Below the pieces are notes generated by a model that saw only the letters and a program-made list of their open reading frames with translations, did not search any database and was not told the origin of the DNA. Positions 1-16,154 of a DNA stretch of 64,000 bases are shown here, piece by piece. The DNA lies in contig CP126194.1 of NCBI GenBank assembly GCA_030272155.1, forward strand, positions 5,013,501 through 5,077,500. Direction: 5' to 3'. Within the stretch, counting starts at the first letter, position 1, and every line of letters begins with the position of its first letter. A program made the translations under genes and the position numbers. Source of the stretch: Tetradesmus obliquus (lineage: Eukaryota > Chlorophyta > Chlorophyceae > Sphaeropleales > Scenedesmaceae).

Positions 1-69
1 CTCAAAGCCCAGCCCCTCAGCCGCGTCAATGAACTGCTGCGCCTCCTGGGGGCTCAGCACGCCAGGCAC
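1..69 (-). CDS. Partial exon, possible 2OG-Fe(II) oxygenase (prolyl-4-hydroxylase-like)
   Basis: A minus-strand exon cut by the left window edge. It is open for 23 codons after a CTGCAG acceptor and reads VPGVLSPQEAQQFIDAAEGL followed by GFE. The pattern 'VLSPQEAQQFIDAAE' resembles the N-terminal segment of 2-oxoglutarate/Fe(II) dioxygenases, where a helix precedes the catalytic core. No iron ligands lie inside the window, so the family call rests on this short segment alone. The acceptor region is repeated 122 bp upstream in the intron (ending at 191). The rest of the gene lies left of the window. Confidence 0.4.
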   Translation of the reverse strand, partial: MPGVLSPQEAQQFIDAAEGLGFE

Positions 70-174
70 CTGCAGCAGCAGCCGCACTTAGGTTGTTTGT
101 ACAGTATAGATTCACCAATGAGACAAACAAAGAAAAGGGTGTGCTGCCAGGCGCTGCTGTTGTGCGTTGTGGGT

Positions 175-205
175 CTCAGCACGCCAGGCACCTGCAGCAG
201 TAGCC
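175..205 (-). repeat. Decayed copy of the 1-69 exon acceptor
   Basis: A 17-base match to the start of the 1-69 exon (GTGCCTGGCGTGCTGAG) together with its CTGCAG acceptor recurs here, 122 bp away. The exon body is not repeated beyond that. A further shared stretch, CGCTGCTGTTGTGCG, occurs near 152 and 262. Confidence 0.6.
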
Positions 206-1193
206 GACCAACCAACGTTCAGAACCTGGCTATGTAGACACTGGCATGTATGATGTCAGCCGCTGCTGTTGTGCGCGAGCATAGGTGCCAGAATACAGCA
301 CCTGACAGTGCTGCTGCTGCCGGTGCTGCTGCTGCTGCATTGGCAGAGCATGTGCTGGCCGTGTGACATCGCGCTACTTGAAAACATCACAGTTAAGCAC
401 AGAACCTCATCATGCTCATGGCTGCACACACGCCAGCCTGCCTCACCAGCAGCATGTGGTCATTGATGACTGTTGGCTTGAGCTTCTTTGGAGTCAGCTT
501 GACCGTCTGCAAAGGTGACCGGCCTGCAGGAGCAGCGTTGCTTCTCTAAGTCAGAACTGCCTGTTAATGCATGGCTGGGTGATGACTACTGATTCTGCTG
601 TCCTGTTCTGGCCAGCGCTGCAATCACACTGCTGAGTGGTGGTGGTGGTGAGGGTGGTGCTGCTGCTGCTGCTGCTGCTGCTCTGCCAGCTGTGGCCTGG
701 CTTGTGGCATGGCGCTGGTGATCGCAGTATATGACACTCACTTGCTTGTTGTTGCTTTCCCATGTTGCGTAGCCTGCAGTAGCGTCTTAACAGTGCTGCC
801 AGCAGCTGAGGTGCAACCAACAGCACAGGTGTTGAGTGACAGAGTTGTGACGGTGCACAGTTCTGTGATTGGCGTGCTGCATCAAACGTATCTCAGGTTG
901 CAGTACTATCACGTCAAAATCGTACTTGAGGATGACGGGACAGCAGCACGCAGGATTGAATGAGCTGGACCATCACTGCAGGTGTCCAGGCTGTTAGTCA
1001 GGTGTTAGTGACTCCTCCGTGCGCCAGCGAGCGAAAAGAACATTGTTCGGCCACGTATATTGTGGGTGTTACTGCCGTGCATGTTGTGTATGCGTCCTGC
1101 AGGTAGCCCACCAGACATTTGTTCCGCACCGGCAGCTGCACCCGCAACTTGACAAGACTATAGCGCTGTGTACTTTGCGTTAATTTAACCATC
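206..1193. other. Intergenic or intronic, no gene recognised
   Basis: The stretch holds a (TGC)n run near 657-681 and short open frames with biased composition, none resembling a known protein. It probably contains upstream intron of the left-edge gene and the 5' flank of deoxyhypusine synthase. Confidence 0.4.
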
Positions 1194-4406
<3,213 letters not shown>

Positions 4407-5745
4407 CAATAGCAAGATATTTGCATTGGTTCTGTGGTGTAGTGATCAGGGCCCTCCAGCACCTACACAACTTGTCTAGTGGCATTGGGCGTGCATGAGA
4501 TGGTGTGTGTGGTGTGGGCCTCAGCTGGTATTCCTCACCTCCACACCAGCTTCAATCTGCATGGCATTGATGTCGAGCGCTGGGTACCTGCATAATGTGA
4601 AGGCGCCTTTGGCTTGAGCGTCTGCGCAGTTGCACGCTCAGGAATTGCCGTATACGCAGTGTGCTAGTAGCGTGTGACTATGGCAGCTGGATGATTGGCG
4701 CACTGCACACAGTTCTGCAACAGTCTGGCTGCTGTGTGTGTTAGAGGACAGACGCAGGTACGTAGCATCAGTGCTGTTTATACGTGCTGATCGTTTGCTG
4801 CTGGACCCACACTGTGGTGCGGCTGCAATGCCGTGGCCAGGCGCCGACGCTGGGGCGGTCATATTGCATTGCGCAGGGATCTTGCTTGTACAGCATGGGC
4901 AGTGCATGCCGAAATGCATGCCAAGCCATGACTAGCTGGCGCTTCCAGCTGCACAAGGAAGGTTGTAGTATCAAGAGTTACAACGTGCATGCAGGCAATG
5001 TAGGTAGGCCGTGGGCACCGCGTGCAAGCAAGCTGTGCTATTTGGTCAAGCTGTGCCCTACAGTGCCGGACCTTGGTACACAGCTGGCCATTTGTGTAAT
5101 TGACTGAGTCATCACCAGCATGCGGCGCATCCTGTTACACTGATCTGAGATCAAGCTAAAACAACCGCCCAGTGGCCGAGCAGTCAGGCATGCTTGCCTC
5201 GACACAGGCTGAGTTCGGCCATCAGCCATGGTGGCAGAGGGCTGCTTCATAACATTTGAGTGACACACCATGTTGCGTTGTGCTACTGCAACGTGTGTTA
5301 CCTGCAACGCTCTTTGTAAAGATGGGCAGTCAAGCATGAAAAGTTGTACCATCACCAGGTATCTGCCGCCAAGCAGACTAGTACTGCTGCCGATAACGGC
5401 TCAACGCGCATAAAATTCAACCAAAGCTAGAGCATGCTGGCGTGCTGGCAATGCGCATTGCAGCCAGCCATCAAGGCACGGCCTTGCAAGCTGGCCCACC
5501 GAGTGCGTTCCATACATGTTGTACAACAGTAGCAGCACAGTTGCCATCATATTGGCCCTACAACCCACCATGCCAAGCCAGCGAGCATCACAAGCAGCAA
5601 CCAGAACAGCAGTGCCCAGCATGCAAACTAAACTATGCACGCACCAGCAGCCACACCAACGTACAAACATATATGACGTACACACGTCTGTGTCAAAAGT
5701 CACACATGGCCTGGGCCTGACTCTCAACTTGTGCCCGATGCGCCT
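4407..5745. other. Intergenic between convergent DHS and GCP4
   Basis: No protein or RNA gene recognised. It must hold both 3' UTRs. A short stretch at 5275-5308 (TGTGCTACTGCAACGTGTGT then TACCTGCAAC) recurs almost unchanged at 22183-22215. No TGTAA poly(A) signal is obvious just after DHS. Confidence 0.4.
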
Positions 5746-8700
5746 TCACACCGCCGCCTGCTGCCCCTGCTGCCGCCCCTGCTGCGCCTTTGCTCGCCTG
5801 CCCTGCTGCAGCTCCTCCTGCTCCTGCTGCTGCCGCTGCTGCCTGTAGCTCGTTGTCACGGTCCTCTGCACGTCCAGAAAGCGCTTGTTCTGCCGTTTGA
5901 TGTAGCCATTGAAGTCAAGCCGCAAATGCAGCTGGCGCAGGTAGGGTGCCTTGTCATACTGCTGCAGCGTCTTGCTCTGCAGGTTGACATACAGGCTGCC
6001 CATTGTCGTGTTGAATGCGGCGTGCAACTCCTGCACGGCAGGGCACAGGCAGCGCAGGAAGCCAGGCAAGCCGCTCGCGACGATTTGCAATGCCACCAAT
6101 CTGTGCAGCTGCGTCGCACCCACTTCTCACGAGAACAGCAATGATGCTGCGCGCACCATCGTGACTGCACACGCTCGCCGCACCCATGCCGCCAGGCATA
6201 CGCACCTGCACCTGCGGCCAGTCGATGCCGTCCTCGCGCGCCCCCTTAACCAGCCTGCACAGCGCCGCGCTCTGGCCGAAAACCTCGCTCAGCTGCTTGC
6301 CTAGGATGCCACTGCCAAGGAAGCTCTGTGCGACCAGCGCTTGCAGGAAACGGTCGTGCGCGCGCTCCGCCTCCTCAAAGTCCTGCAAGGCCACGATGCA
6401 GCAGCAGGCAGCAAAAAGTAGTATGGGCGTTGAGTGGATTGCTACATCAGTATCATGCTCATCAGCGTGCTCCGCCTTGGCAAATTCCTGCAAGGGCAAT
6501 GACAGCAATAATGGGCGGCTCAAGGGTGGCAGAGTACAGGGTTTTAGTGCTGGAACAAATGGCTTTGCCAGCTGCATGCCCATCATCGGCGCGCTCGCGT
6601 CGGCAACGTCCTGCAGAGCATAGCACAGCGGTCAGTAACAAGCGACAGTTGCAGGGAGCAACAACAACGTATTGCAGTTGAGCAGATTGCTGTATCCAAT
6701 GCTTGCTCATCAGCGTGCTCCCCTTCTGCAACGTCCTGCAGGGGAGCGCAGCTGTGGACAGGGGCCCGTTGTACACAAAGACCAGAGGCAAGCTGACAGT
6801 GGCAGGCGGCCACACAGCAAAAGCAAGGAGCCAAGCACACGCCAGCACGCTCAAGCACATGCGCCTGTTGCTCTGAACATCTGTCTCAGCCAGCACCAGA
6901 CCCAGGGCGCCAGCATGCCAGCGCCGCAGCAATGCGATGAGCGCCCTGAATGGCATTTGCTGCAGCCGGCAGGTAGCACAGGGCCGCCGCACCTGCGCCG
7001 CTGCCACCACGTCCCGTGCTGCAAGCTAGTGCCCATCTTGCACAGCCAGCACTGGGTGAAGTGCATGCGCTGCAAAGCCGCATAGGCGCATCGCCGCACC
7101 TGTGCTGCCGCCACCTTTTCCTGCAGCCGTGCGTAGTTTGACTCCACCACATCGAGCTGCAGGTAGATCTGCAGGTTGCCCACCAGGTGGCCCATGTGCT
7201 GCCGCAGCTGCAGCAGCGGCGTGATGTCGCTGGCAGACGTGCCGCCGCCACCCCGGCCACACAGCCTGCACGGCAGCAGCGGGTGCGGCCGAATGCAACG
7301 CGCCCAGCAACAAGGTAAGTGCTCAGATCAACCACGCTCGCAGCAACAGCGAGACATCCGGAGCAGTGCAAGATCACACACTGCTGCTTGTGCTGATCAT
7401 CTAGCAGGGCAGTCTCAGCACCTTTCCTCTGCATGCATGGAACCAGGCTGACTCCGCCCCTCCCAGCATCCATGTGTCAGCTCTGCCATGCTGCACCAGC
7501 TCCCTCTCCCTCCACCAGCCAGCCGCCGCACCTGCCCAGCGCCTACGCAGCCAGGAACCATGCTGGCATACACACCGCCTGAACTGCGCGCTACGCTGCG
7601 CCAGCCAGCCTCTTCCCAGCCAGCCAGCCGCCGCACCTGCCCAGCTCCTGCCACGTCTGCTCCAGCGACAGCTGCACGCGTTTCAGCCGCAGCAGCAGCT
7701 GAAACAACGCGTTATAACGCTTCATGTGGCTCGGCGTGATCAGCACGCCCAGCGGCCATGGCAGCTGAGCCTCAAGCGCCATGCCATCCCAGTTGGAATC
7801 GAAGCTCGGAACGGCCAGCACACGTGTGCCGTTGCCTGCCGGAGCTGCAGCGCCTGCAGCAGCGGGTGCAGCAGCAGCTGCTGCAGCTGCTGGCGCGTCT
7901 GCAGCGACGTCTGCTGGCTTGGGGCGTAGCACCAGCCTGAAGAGCTTGAAGTGGGGGTCGTCCTGTGCAGTGCTCTTCATGGCAGCAGACTGCCACGGCA
8001 CGGCTGCAGTGCCAGCAGCAAGCAACACCCGTATGATGAATGGAGGGCTGACGCGCAGCAAGCATCTCTTGTGTGTAATACTTCATCGACTGAATCCACA
8101 CACATGGATGCTGTGCATGAACAGATGTGCACCCTCGCCTTCATTCCGCAGGACCTTCCTGTGAGCATGCAAGCACAGCGGCAGCAGCGCAGCCATTCAA
8201 CAGGCCCCTCACCCAGGTCGCTGTTGGCGGTCTTCTCCCTGGGAGGCCCAGCCAGCAGCTTGGCTGCGTCAGCCAGAAAGCACTGGTAGAAGTCGCCCCG
8301 CGCCAGCAGCAGGTAGTCCTTGACAGCGCCCAGGTGCTGCATCAGCCCAGCCTGCACCACCAGCAGCTGCCACAACCGGCTGGCCACCTGCGGAAGCACG
8401 CAGCACATCAGAAGTCACCTTGAGCGTGTTGGCATGATTGATTTGTCGCAGCTCGGGCCGACTGTCGCCGGCACTGTGGCTGCACAGCATTTCAACAAGC
8501 ACAAAGTTGGAGGGGGGCATTTCGGGCCATCCACACTACCACACGCTGATTGCCGAAGACCTGCCAACGTGACGCTGCATTGATCATAATCCTCATTTCC
8601 AGCACCGAACCAGCCACTCACATCTGCCCTGATCGCCTCCACGGTGCGCTCCAGTGCCGCCTGGCTGAACACCGGCTGCTGCTGCAGCATGCGCAACGCC

Positions 8701-11539
8701 TGCGCAAACGCCAGCGTGTCCTCATGCGGCAGCAGCTGCTGCTGCGGCTGCTCCAGCGCCGCCCACTGCTGCTGCAGCAGCTGCTGCTGGTCGTCAGCCA
8801 CGCCTGTGCTGCTGCCACGCGCGCTGCGGCCGAAGCTGCTGCAGCTCTGCTGCAGTTGCTTTAGCTTGGCCGAGGCTGGAAGGGCGCGCAGCAGCCGCAC
8901 CGCGCGGCCGACAAACTCCACAGATGTGGCGAGGTGGGGCGTGACGCCTGGCGGCAGCTCATGCAGCGCAACCTGCAAACAAACAACGGGCAGGGGGCAG
9001 CTGTTTTGTCCAAGCGCTGGCACCGATGAGCATGTAGGTTTGTTATTGTATTTGGTGTGCGCAAGGCCAAACAAAGACGAGCACGAGGCGGCAGCACGAC
9101 GCAGGAGATGCAACTAGCTGTGCGTAGGACGGCAAACAATCTCAAGTACATAAACACTCTTCAAAAGAGCAGCAGCACCAGGAGCTGACCCTGCCGCAGT
9201 TTGGCAGCGGCAGCAGCAGCAGCAGCAGCACACCTCGAAGGCCTCGTGCCAGTCCTTGTATGTCTCATCCTCGCTCCTGTTCGGCACGTGCTTGCTGCTG
9301 CTGGCAGCGCCTGCTGCGCTCTGCCTGACGCTGTTGCTGTCGCCAGCCGGCCGCGTGTCATCCTGCTGCTGCTCCTGCTCGCTGCTGCTGCTGCTATCGC
9401 GTGTGGCGTCGCGGGGCCGGATGAAGAACTCGTTGCCCTCGTCAGCAAGCAGGCCATGCACCATCCTGCAACACCAGCAGCGGCAACATCAATGCGAAAC
9501 ATGTATGTGAATGGTCTAATGATCTGACCTTGGGGGACCACACAAGCCTCAGGAGGCGCAAGACCCACCAGCCCATGCTTGGCAAGCTAGCAGCACGGGC
9601 AATGTGTTGAACGCATCAAGCAACGCAGTGCATGTGCGCATGCATGCATGCACCACGAAGCACACACAGCACGGTCAGAGCGCAGCAGGCACCAGCTTGC
9701 ACCCGCCACACTGCCTGCCCTGCCACATGCCCCCTGTACACACACTTCACACTCACCACATCGTCAGCTGGTTGAACAGAACTTGATTGACGTGCCACAG
9801 CAGCCGCTGCAGGCACGCCTGCAGCAGCGGCTGCCCATTCAGCCTGTGGCTGTGCAGCGTGCACAGCAGCTTGGCGCCACGCGCCTCTCGAGGCACCTGC
9901 AGCCCCTCCTCTGCAGGTGCTGCTGCTGCTGCCGCTGCTGCTGCTGGTGCCGCGCCGCCCTCGCTGGCTGGCAGCCTGCGGCGCCGCAGGTCATATGCCA
10001 GCTGGTGCAGCTGCGGCAGCAGCATCTGCGCATCATGAAGCAGGGCAGCACAGGGCAACAGCAATGGGAGGGTGATAGCGGCAAGCCAGGCATGCTGTTG
10101 TGCAAACAACAGGTGTGGCCAGCTTCTGCTGTGTAGGCAAGGCTAGATGCTGCTGGGCCATGCTGCTTCAAAGTGTGTGCCGTGCGATGCCCATGTCAGA
10201 AGCATATTGTGGTGGCAGCTGACGACCCATCCCTCTGCTGGCTGCTGCCACGCACCTGCAGCTCAGCCAGCTGGTACTTGAGGCCTGGCAGGCCCCGCCC
10301 CGCGCCCTGCTGCAGCAGCTGCTGCTGCAGCAGCACTACCTCGTCCTCATGCACCGCAAGCACCTCTGCAGTGCAAAAAAAAGGGCGCAGCCCCGCCACA
10401 AGTCAGTGCTGATGCAGCAAGGCGCAGACAGGAGATGCAGCCGGGAAAGAGAGCAGTGCATCAGCAGCAAGCAGAGGTAGCAGCGTCCCCTATCGTCATG
10501 CACACCACAAAAAAATTGAGGCAGAGCCCCGGCCGCAGACCAGCGCAGAGGCAGCACGCAGAGACAGCAGCAGCAGCAGCAGCAGCAGCAGGTGAACACA
10601 GAACACGTATGCTGCAAGCGTGGCAGCTAGCATGCCTATTGCATGCCACGACATGGCGAGAGGCCAGTGTAGTTAACAGCGGATGGAGCGGCGCTGCACG
10701 TGCAAGCACCTGACCCTCTCCTGCTGCTTGAATTTGGTGCAGCGCGTCTGTGCAAGTTGGTTGCAGCTGCGCACTGCAGCTGCTGTGCGCACCTGCCAGT
10801 CCTGCGCACAGCGCCTGCCGGTACAAGCTGCGGCTGAGCCGACTGCAGGGCTGCTGCTCCTGCTGCACGAAGCGCTGCAGCTGCCTGTAGTGGAAGCCCA
10901 GGCGCACCAGATCATCCAGCGCCTCCCTGCAGGCATATAGCATTACCGGATGTTAACGACTAGATTGCAACAAGTACAGGTACACGCTGCATATGATAGA
11001 TATGGTACTTCCCAGGGCATTCGCTGTTGGCTGCTTGCTGAAGAGAACACCACCTGTGGCAGTGTTGTTTGAGCAGTTCTGAGCTGCGCGCACCTGTCCT
11101 GTGGAGAGACCCAATTCAGGTCAGTTGCCAGCTGCACCGTGCAGCGGTCTGGCTCCAGGAGTTCGTCATTCAGCCTACAACAAGATACGACAGCAAATTC
11201 AGCAGCTTGCAGGGACGGGCTGTTGCAGCATCTCAGCAGGCCAGTGTGCAATGCTGATGTCAGCTGCACCCTGTTAGGGGTAGTCTTGGCCTTGAGCAGC
11301 TGTCCCAATCAATTGCAAGCCTTGCTGGACAATTCTCTGATAATTAACAGCAGATCTCGGGCCTCTATGTTCAAGCAAGGGTTGGTGTTGCCATACATCA
11401 ACATCACTGCTTACCCTCCGCTGCTTGTGTCCACAAACACGTCCCCTGTGTACCCAACCAGAGCCATCAGCAGCTCCTGAAGCAGACATTCTACAGAGAA
11501 GTCCTCTTCATAAGACGTTGCAACCAGCATGTCAGGCAT
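5746..11539 (-). CDS. GCP4: Gamma-tubulin complex component 4
   Basis: A subunit of the gamma-tubulin ring complex, which nucleates microtubules. Exons in transcript order: 11539-11415, 11174-11094, 10926-10793, 10365-10256, 10025-9757, 9465-9234, 8972-8622, 8387-8213, 8003-7637, 7265-7100, 6382-6206, 6030-5746, giving 823 aa (plant GCP4 about 745). The start MPDMLVATSYEEDF lies before LLQELLMALVGYTGD, the family N-terminus. GRIP1 covers roughly residues 1-310 (LRLGFHYRQL, TCLQRLLW-like CLQRLLWHVNQV, WMVHGLL). GRIP2 follows, with KDYLLLARGDFYQCFL near 460, WPLGVLITP near 570, LLRLKRVQLSLE, NLQIYLQLDVVES and the terminal LRQLHLRLDFNGY. Alanine- and glutamine-rich inserts occur in exons 5, 7 and 9. 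Intron 10 holds a tandem array of exon-edge copies. It is divergent from TRM6. Confidence 0.95.
6430..7010 (-). repeat. Exon-edge tandem copies in GCP4 intron 10
   Basis: Three decayed copies of the exon 11 start begin at 6735, 6610 and 6487, upstream of the true start 6382 (spacings 125, 123, 105). Each follows a CTGCAG or TTGCAG acceptor and opens with GACGTTGC or GAATTTGCC, against the true GACTTTGAG. A copy of the exon 10 end with donor (GTGGCAGCGGCGCAG then GTGCGG) ends at 6993, 107 bp after the true donor. The units carry intron sequence as well, so they are genomic tandem duplications and not retroposed exons. Confidence 0.8.
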
Positions 11540-11941
11540 GGTGTCGACTTTTGAGGAGCTTTCTTAGCTGCATATCACTGCCACAGCATCCTGCTTGTTT
11601 GATCACACGGTGCCTGTTGCTGATTCGTTGTACACAATCACTACTCGTCCCGGCTAGAGCTCCGCATCGGATCTTCGGGCCAGTACAAAAGACGAAGACG
11701 AACATTTGAACAGGTGGTGTAACAAGTCAGCAAGGAACGCCGACAGCCCCCACCATTAATGTAATTAAGATGTGCTGTTGCATGATTTTACTACTCTTCA
11801 TGTTTTCTGCTGAAACGAAGTGACACTTGAACTGCTGCTGGGGAGTTCCACGGCGCAGTCACAGTTGTCTGCCAAGTTACTGTGTTCGTCTGGAACAATA
11901 AGACCAGACAGTCTTGCTATTCGTCTCTGTAACGCATCAAC
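11540..11941. promoter_or_regulatory. Divergent intergenic region GCP4/TRM6
   Basis: 402 bp separate the two start codons, so both promoters and 5' UTRs must lie here. I see no clear TATA box or repeated motif. Confidence 0.5.
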
Positions 11942-14904
11942 ATGGCTGCCATGCCAGCAGCAGTAGCAGCAGCAGTGCCAGCGGCAGCAGCGGTGGCAAC
12001 AGCAGTGGCAGCAGCAGCACCTGCGCAGCAGCTGGACACCATTCAGGAGGGAGACCACGTTATATTCGATGAGCATGGCGAGAAGAAGTCAATACATGCC
12101 ATCACACGCAACGGGTAAGCTGCCAGCAGCCACTAGCTCCACCTTGCCAGCTGACTGCACTCCGCTACATGACCCTGCCAGCACTCCTGTCAACAGCAAC
12201 ACCGACTGACTGCAGCACATCAGACGCATCTCACTTGCTAGCTGATTCCCGCGCAATGACAAAGCAAATGAAGCAGATTTAATATGTATGTTGCGCTGTG
12301 CAGGCTGGCCAAGGTCGGCAAGTTCCGCATCTGTGTGGGCCAGCTGATCGGTGCCCCCTGGGGCTCCACATACAAGCTGGCAGTGGACGGCTCACGACTG
12401 CTGCCTGTCACAGAGTGAGCAGCAGCTGCAGCTGATGCGTCAGGCGCAGCCTACTTACCAGGACTTGAAGAATGCAGAGCAGCAGCCAGCATGCTGAGCA
12501 CAGCTCAGTACTACGTCTTTTTGCAAGCTGTCGACAGCACAGACATCAGCAGCCAGCTACCGTGCTGCTGCTACGTGCAAGCGTAGCGCCTTATGAGCGC
12601 AGCAGGGCGGCAAGCAATGCACTTGCTGTCTAGCGCATGCATGATTACGGCTGCCTCCCATGTACATCTAGCTTCAGGCTGGCTTGGCGCCAGGCCCTAC
12701 CCAGCATGCTGCATGGCACCGGTGCGGACCCTGTCATGAGCTGTTGTCACCCAACATCAATATAACTCGCATCTGTCTGGTGGCATCGTCTTCCTGCAGG
12801 CACGAGCCTGTGCTGGGCCCCGCTGTGGATGAGATAGACAAGGACAACGCCACCCTAGTAGATGCCAACCAGCGCAACCAGGGCCTCACCTCTCAGGACA
12901 TTGCAGCCATGGCAGCAAGCGGCAAGGTGGGCAGGCGACAGGGCAAGCATTCAATTGTTTGCAAGGCAGCAGCAGCAGCCGCTCAGCACAGCAGGTGGCA
13001 GCAGCGTATGCGATGCCTAGTGTGGAACTTGCCAGCAGTCACACTTAGTCCTGGCGTCGCCGCAGTGGTTGGCTGCATACACGAAAGCAACATGCTATCC
13101 CGCCTCGTACTCACTTCACACCAGCAGCAGCACTGCGCCGCTGCTGTCACCAGCACAACATTTGCGCTGTCTCCTCCCAAAGCTGTGACTCATGCCTGCC
13201 GCATCTGCTGTCGCCCTCGCTACCACCATCACTGCTGCTGCTGCTGCCAGGCTGGCGAGGACATCATCGCTGCGCTGTGCAGCAACAGCGCCACGTTTGA
13301 GGGCAAGACGGAGTTTGCTCAGGAGAAGTACAAGCGGCGCAAGGCGCGCAAGTACACCACCAGCCTCAGCCTGCGGCGGCCCACCAGCTGGGGGCTCTGC
13401 GAGGTGCGTTAACATGAAGTTTGCAGAGCTTTTTAGCATGTGAAGCAGATGGAAGAAGTTGAAAGAAGTGGGCGTCGGAAAGATCCATCCCACTAGGGTT
13501 GTAACAAATGAAAAGTTTATGGGACGAAAGGGCTGTGGCACAAGCAGCCATAGCGCAGCATGCGTGACTGCTCACCTACATGCATACAAAACCTCAGAAT
13601 ATACTGGATGCGGGACTGTTTAGGCCAGGCAGCTGTAGGTCTATAAGCTTCACCGCCCGCTCAAGTACATTTGCTGAGGACGTGCGCAACATGCATGCCT
13701 GCTCCCTGCGCCGTCCTTCCCCTTGCTGAACGCTGCATCCCGCCAGGTCATGTTTGACAAGGCGCCTGCGGGCATCTGGAACCTGCGCCCCGACAGCCTC
13801 TCGCTGCTGCTGAGCCTGGCCAACGTGGCAGCACACAGCAGGACACTGCTGCTGGACAACTGCCAAGGCCTGCTGGCAGCAGCATGTGCGGAGCGCATGG
13901 GAGGCCATGGCGTGCTGTGCTGTGTGGGCACAGGCGGCAAGGCGCCTGCGCTGAGTGGGCTGCGGCAGCTGAATCTGGGGCAGCAGCAGCGCGCGGTGGT
14001 GTGCATGGCGCAGCTTACCGATGTGCAGCAGGCGGCAGAGGTGAGTGTGTGGCAAAGAACGCGGTGTATTGTGTGCTGCAGGTGACGTAGGGCAGCTGCC
14101 AGCAGCAGCTGCTGCGGGAGGTGCTGTGCGGGTTACGTAGGTGGCGGTCGATTGATTGCAGCATTGCTGCACTGTGCGTGGCACGCTAGCCTGCAGCCGG
14201 CACTGTAGGAGATCACGCCTGCACACAGCAGTTTAGGTCCTCCACTTGAGAGAGGCTCCACTTACATGTGCAATGAAATTTTTTGCAATTTCTATGTATA
14301 CAGCTGTCACCTGTCACCTGGGGCAGGCATGCAGCGGGTATTATACCCCAGGCAACAGCGTGCATGCTGCCAAGCTTGAACGTGCTGCAAAGGGCTGGGG
14401 CAGTGGTGCTGCAGACTGCCAGCCCCCTCAAGGCAGCAGCTGTTTGCACCCAGCACTTGCAATGCATGGCAAGATACACAGCTGTCTATGTCTGAAACCC
14501 TTCTTGTTATCGCTGCACTGTGTCTGCTGTGTGCAGCGCCTGGAAGCACGTGGCGAGCAGCAGCAGCAGCAGCAGCAGCAGGTACAGGCAAATGGCAGCA
14601 GTCAAGAGCAGCCTGTGCCCGAAAAGAAGCCTGTAGCAGCTGCTGCTGAGCCAGCAGCTGCTGCTCCCATGGCAGTAGATGGTGAGGAAGATAGTGCAAC
14701 AGCAGCAGCAGGGGGCGTGACAGTGCCTGCTGGTGTGCCTGTAGCAGCAGCAGCGGCAGTCGCAGCAGTGCATGAGGATGAGGTGCTGGCTCTCTATGAC
14801 AACATAGCAGAGGATGGCAGTGCTGAGCAGGAGCAACCCAAGAAGAAGCAGCGCCGCTCAACAGGCAGGCACCAGCAGCAGCAGCAGCAGCCTGATCCGC
14901 AGGA

Positions 14905-14937
<33 letters not shown>

Positions 14938-15466
14938 GCCTGCTGATGGAAACCAGCCCCACCAGCAGCAGCCGCAGCAGCAGCCAGGCCAGCCAGAGCA
15001 GCAGGCAGCAGCAGAGGCCGGCACGCGCGGCAGCTACACTGCCAGCCCTGAGCAGCTGGAGTCGCTGCTGGGCCAAGGCTTCAACAGCTGCATCATCGCT
15101 GCTCCGAGGCTGCACACCGCCAGCATCCTGAAGCAGGTGCTGCCGCTGCTGGCACCCTCCACCCCGTTTGTGGTGTTCAGCCCATGGCAGCAGCCTCTTG
15201 CAGAGGCGATGGCGCAGCTGACAGCCCGCAAGGCGGCACTGATGCTGCAGCTGCAGGAGAGCTGGATGCGGCCGTACCAGGTGCTGCCAGGCCGCACGCA
15301 CCCGCACATGAACATGACAACTGGCGGGACCGGTGGTTATATTCTGTCTGGCACTACGGTGGCGCCTGCAGGGCCGGAGCCGAGTGGAGGGCAGGAGCAG
15401 GGCAGTGCTGGCAGCAGGGGAGGTGGCAGGGGTGGCAGGAGGGGTGGCAAGCGGGGCAGGCGGTAG
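11942..15466 (+). CDS. TRM6: tRNA (adenine-58-N1)-methyltransferase non-catalytic subunit TRM6
   Basis: It partners with TRM61 to make m1A58 in the tRNA T-loop and serves mainly in tRNA binding. Exons: 11942-12114, 12304-12414, 12800-12926, 13251-13403, 13747-14040, 14537-15466, giving 595 aa with all phases consistent. Landmarks against human TRM6: EGDHVIFDEHGEKK, QNQ-like NQGLTSQDIAAM, TFEGKTEFAQEKYKRRKARKY, RMGGHGVL, and in the last exon FNSCIIAAPRLHT, PFVVFSPWQQPL, ESWMRPYQVLPGRTHP and GTGGYILSGTTVA. A long acidic, Gln/Ala-rich linker (about residues 290-430) separates the halves, as in other eukaryotes but with more CAG-derived sequence. It ends in a Gly/Arg-rich tail. Exon 4 is preceded by a CTG run at its acceptor. 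TRM61 is not in the window. Confidence 0.95.
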
Positions 15467-15520
15467 AACTGTGGGGCGCGCATCGTTCCCTTTCCATCAC
15501 TGTGCGCTTGGAAGATGTTG

Positions 15521-15525
15521 TGTAA
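15521..15525 (+). terminator. Poly(A) signal TGTAA of TRM6
   Basis: TGTAA lies 55 nt after the TRM6 stop. TGTAA is the usual chlorophyte polyadenylation signal. Confidence 0.55.
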
Positions 15526-15943
15526 TTGTTGAGGATCGTGGAGAGCTGCTCATTTTTGTCAACTTTGGCGGGACCTCTGGTTACAATGGAGTTGCCTGGA
15601 AAAACACAATGCCGAATCATTTAATTGGATCGATGTAGAGCAGTAAAAGCAGCCAGCACGAGAGAAGTCACCTGTGACCTGTCCTTGAACTGTTACTTGA
15701 TGGCACAGAGATCAACGCCGTATGGCTGAACAAGCGCAAAACAATGCTTTAGTCTGGGTGGAAGCTGAGTTCTTAATTGTCAGCAGGCCTTGCACTGCCT
15801 TGTTCGTGGCTCTTGCGACACCAATTGCTCTGTCACTGGCTCATTCGTTGCTTCGTCACCTTCATATTATTACGTTGTGCGTATTTGGTCTTTCACGTCT
15901 GCTAAACTCCCGCGTGGCCTAACAACATTCGCCACAGCTCAAC
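15526..15943. other. Intergenic TRM6-UROD
   Basis: The end of the TRM6 3' region and the UROD promoter/5' UTR, AT-richer than the genes. No further gene recognised. Confidence 0.45.
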
Positions 15944-16092
15944 ATGCAGTCTCGGTGCCTGAACACCCGCTCCAGCGGCATCACAGCTCAGGTGCAGACT
16001 CGCCGCCCAGCAGTCAGCAGGAGCAGTGTAACATGCAAGGCTGCAGCTCAGGACCCACTGCTGCTGCGGGTGGCCAGGGGTGAAGGTGTGAC

Positions 16093-16154
<62 letters not shown>

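Noticed and set aside
6430..7010. Processed pseudogene or retroposed exons of GCP4
   Set aside because: The copies include intron sequence next to the exon edge and lie in tandem in the same intron.
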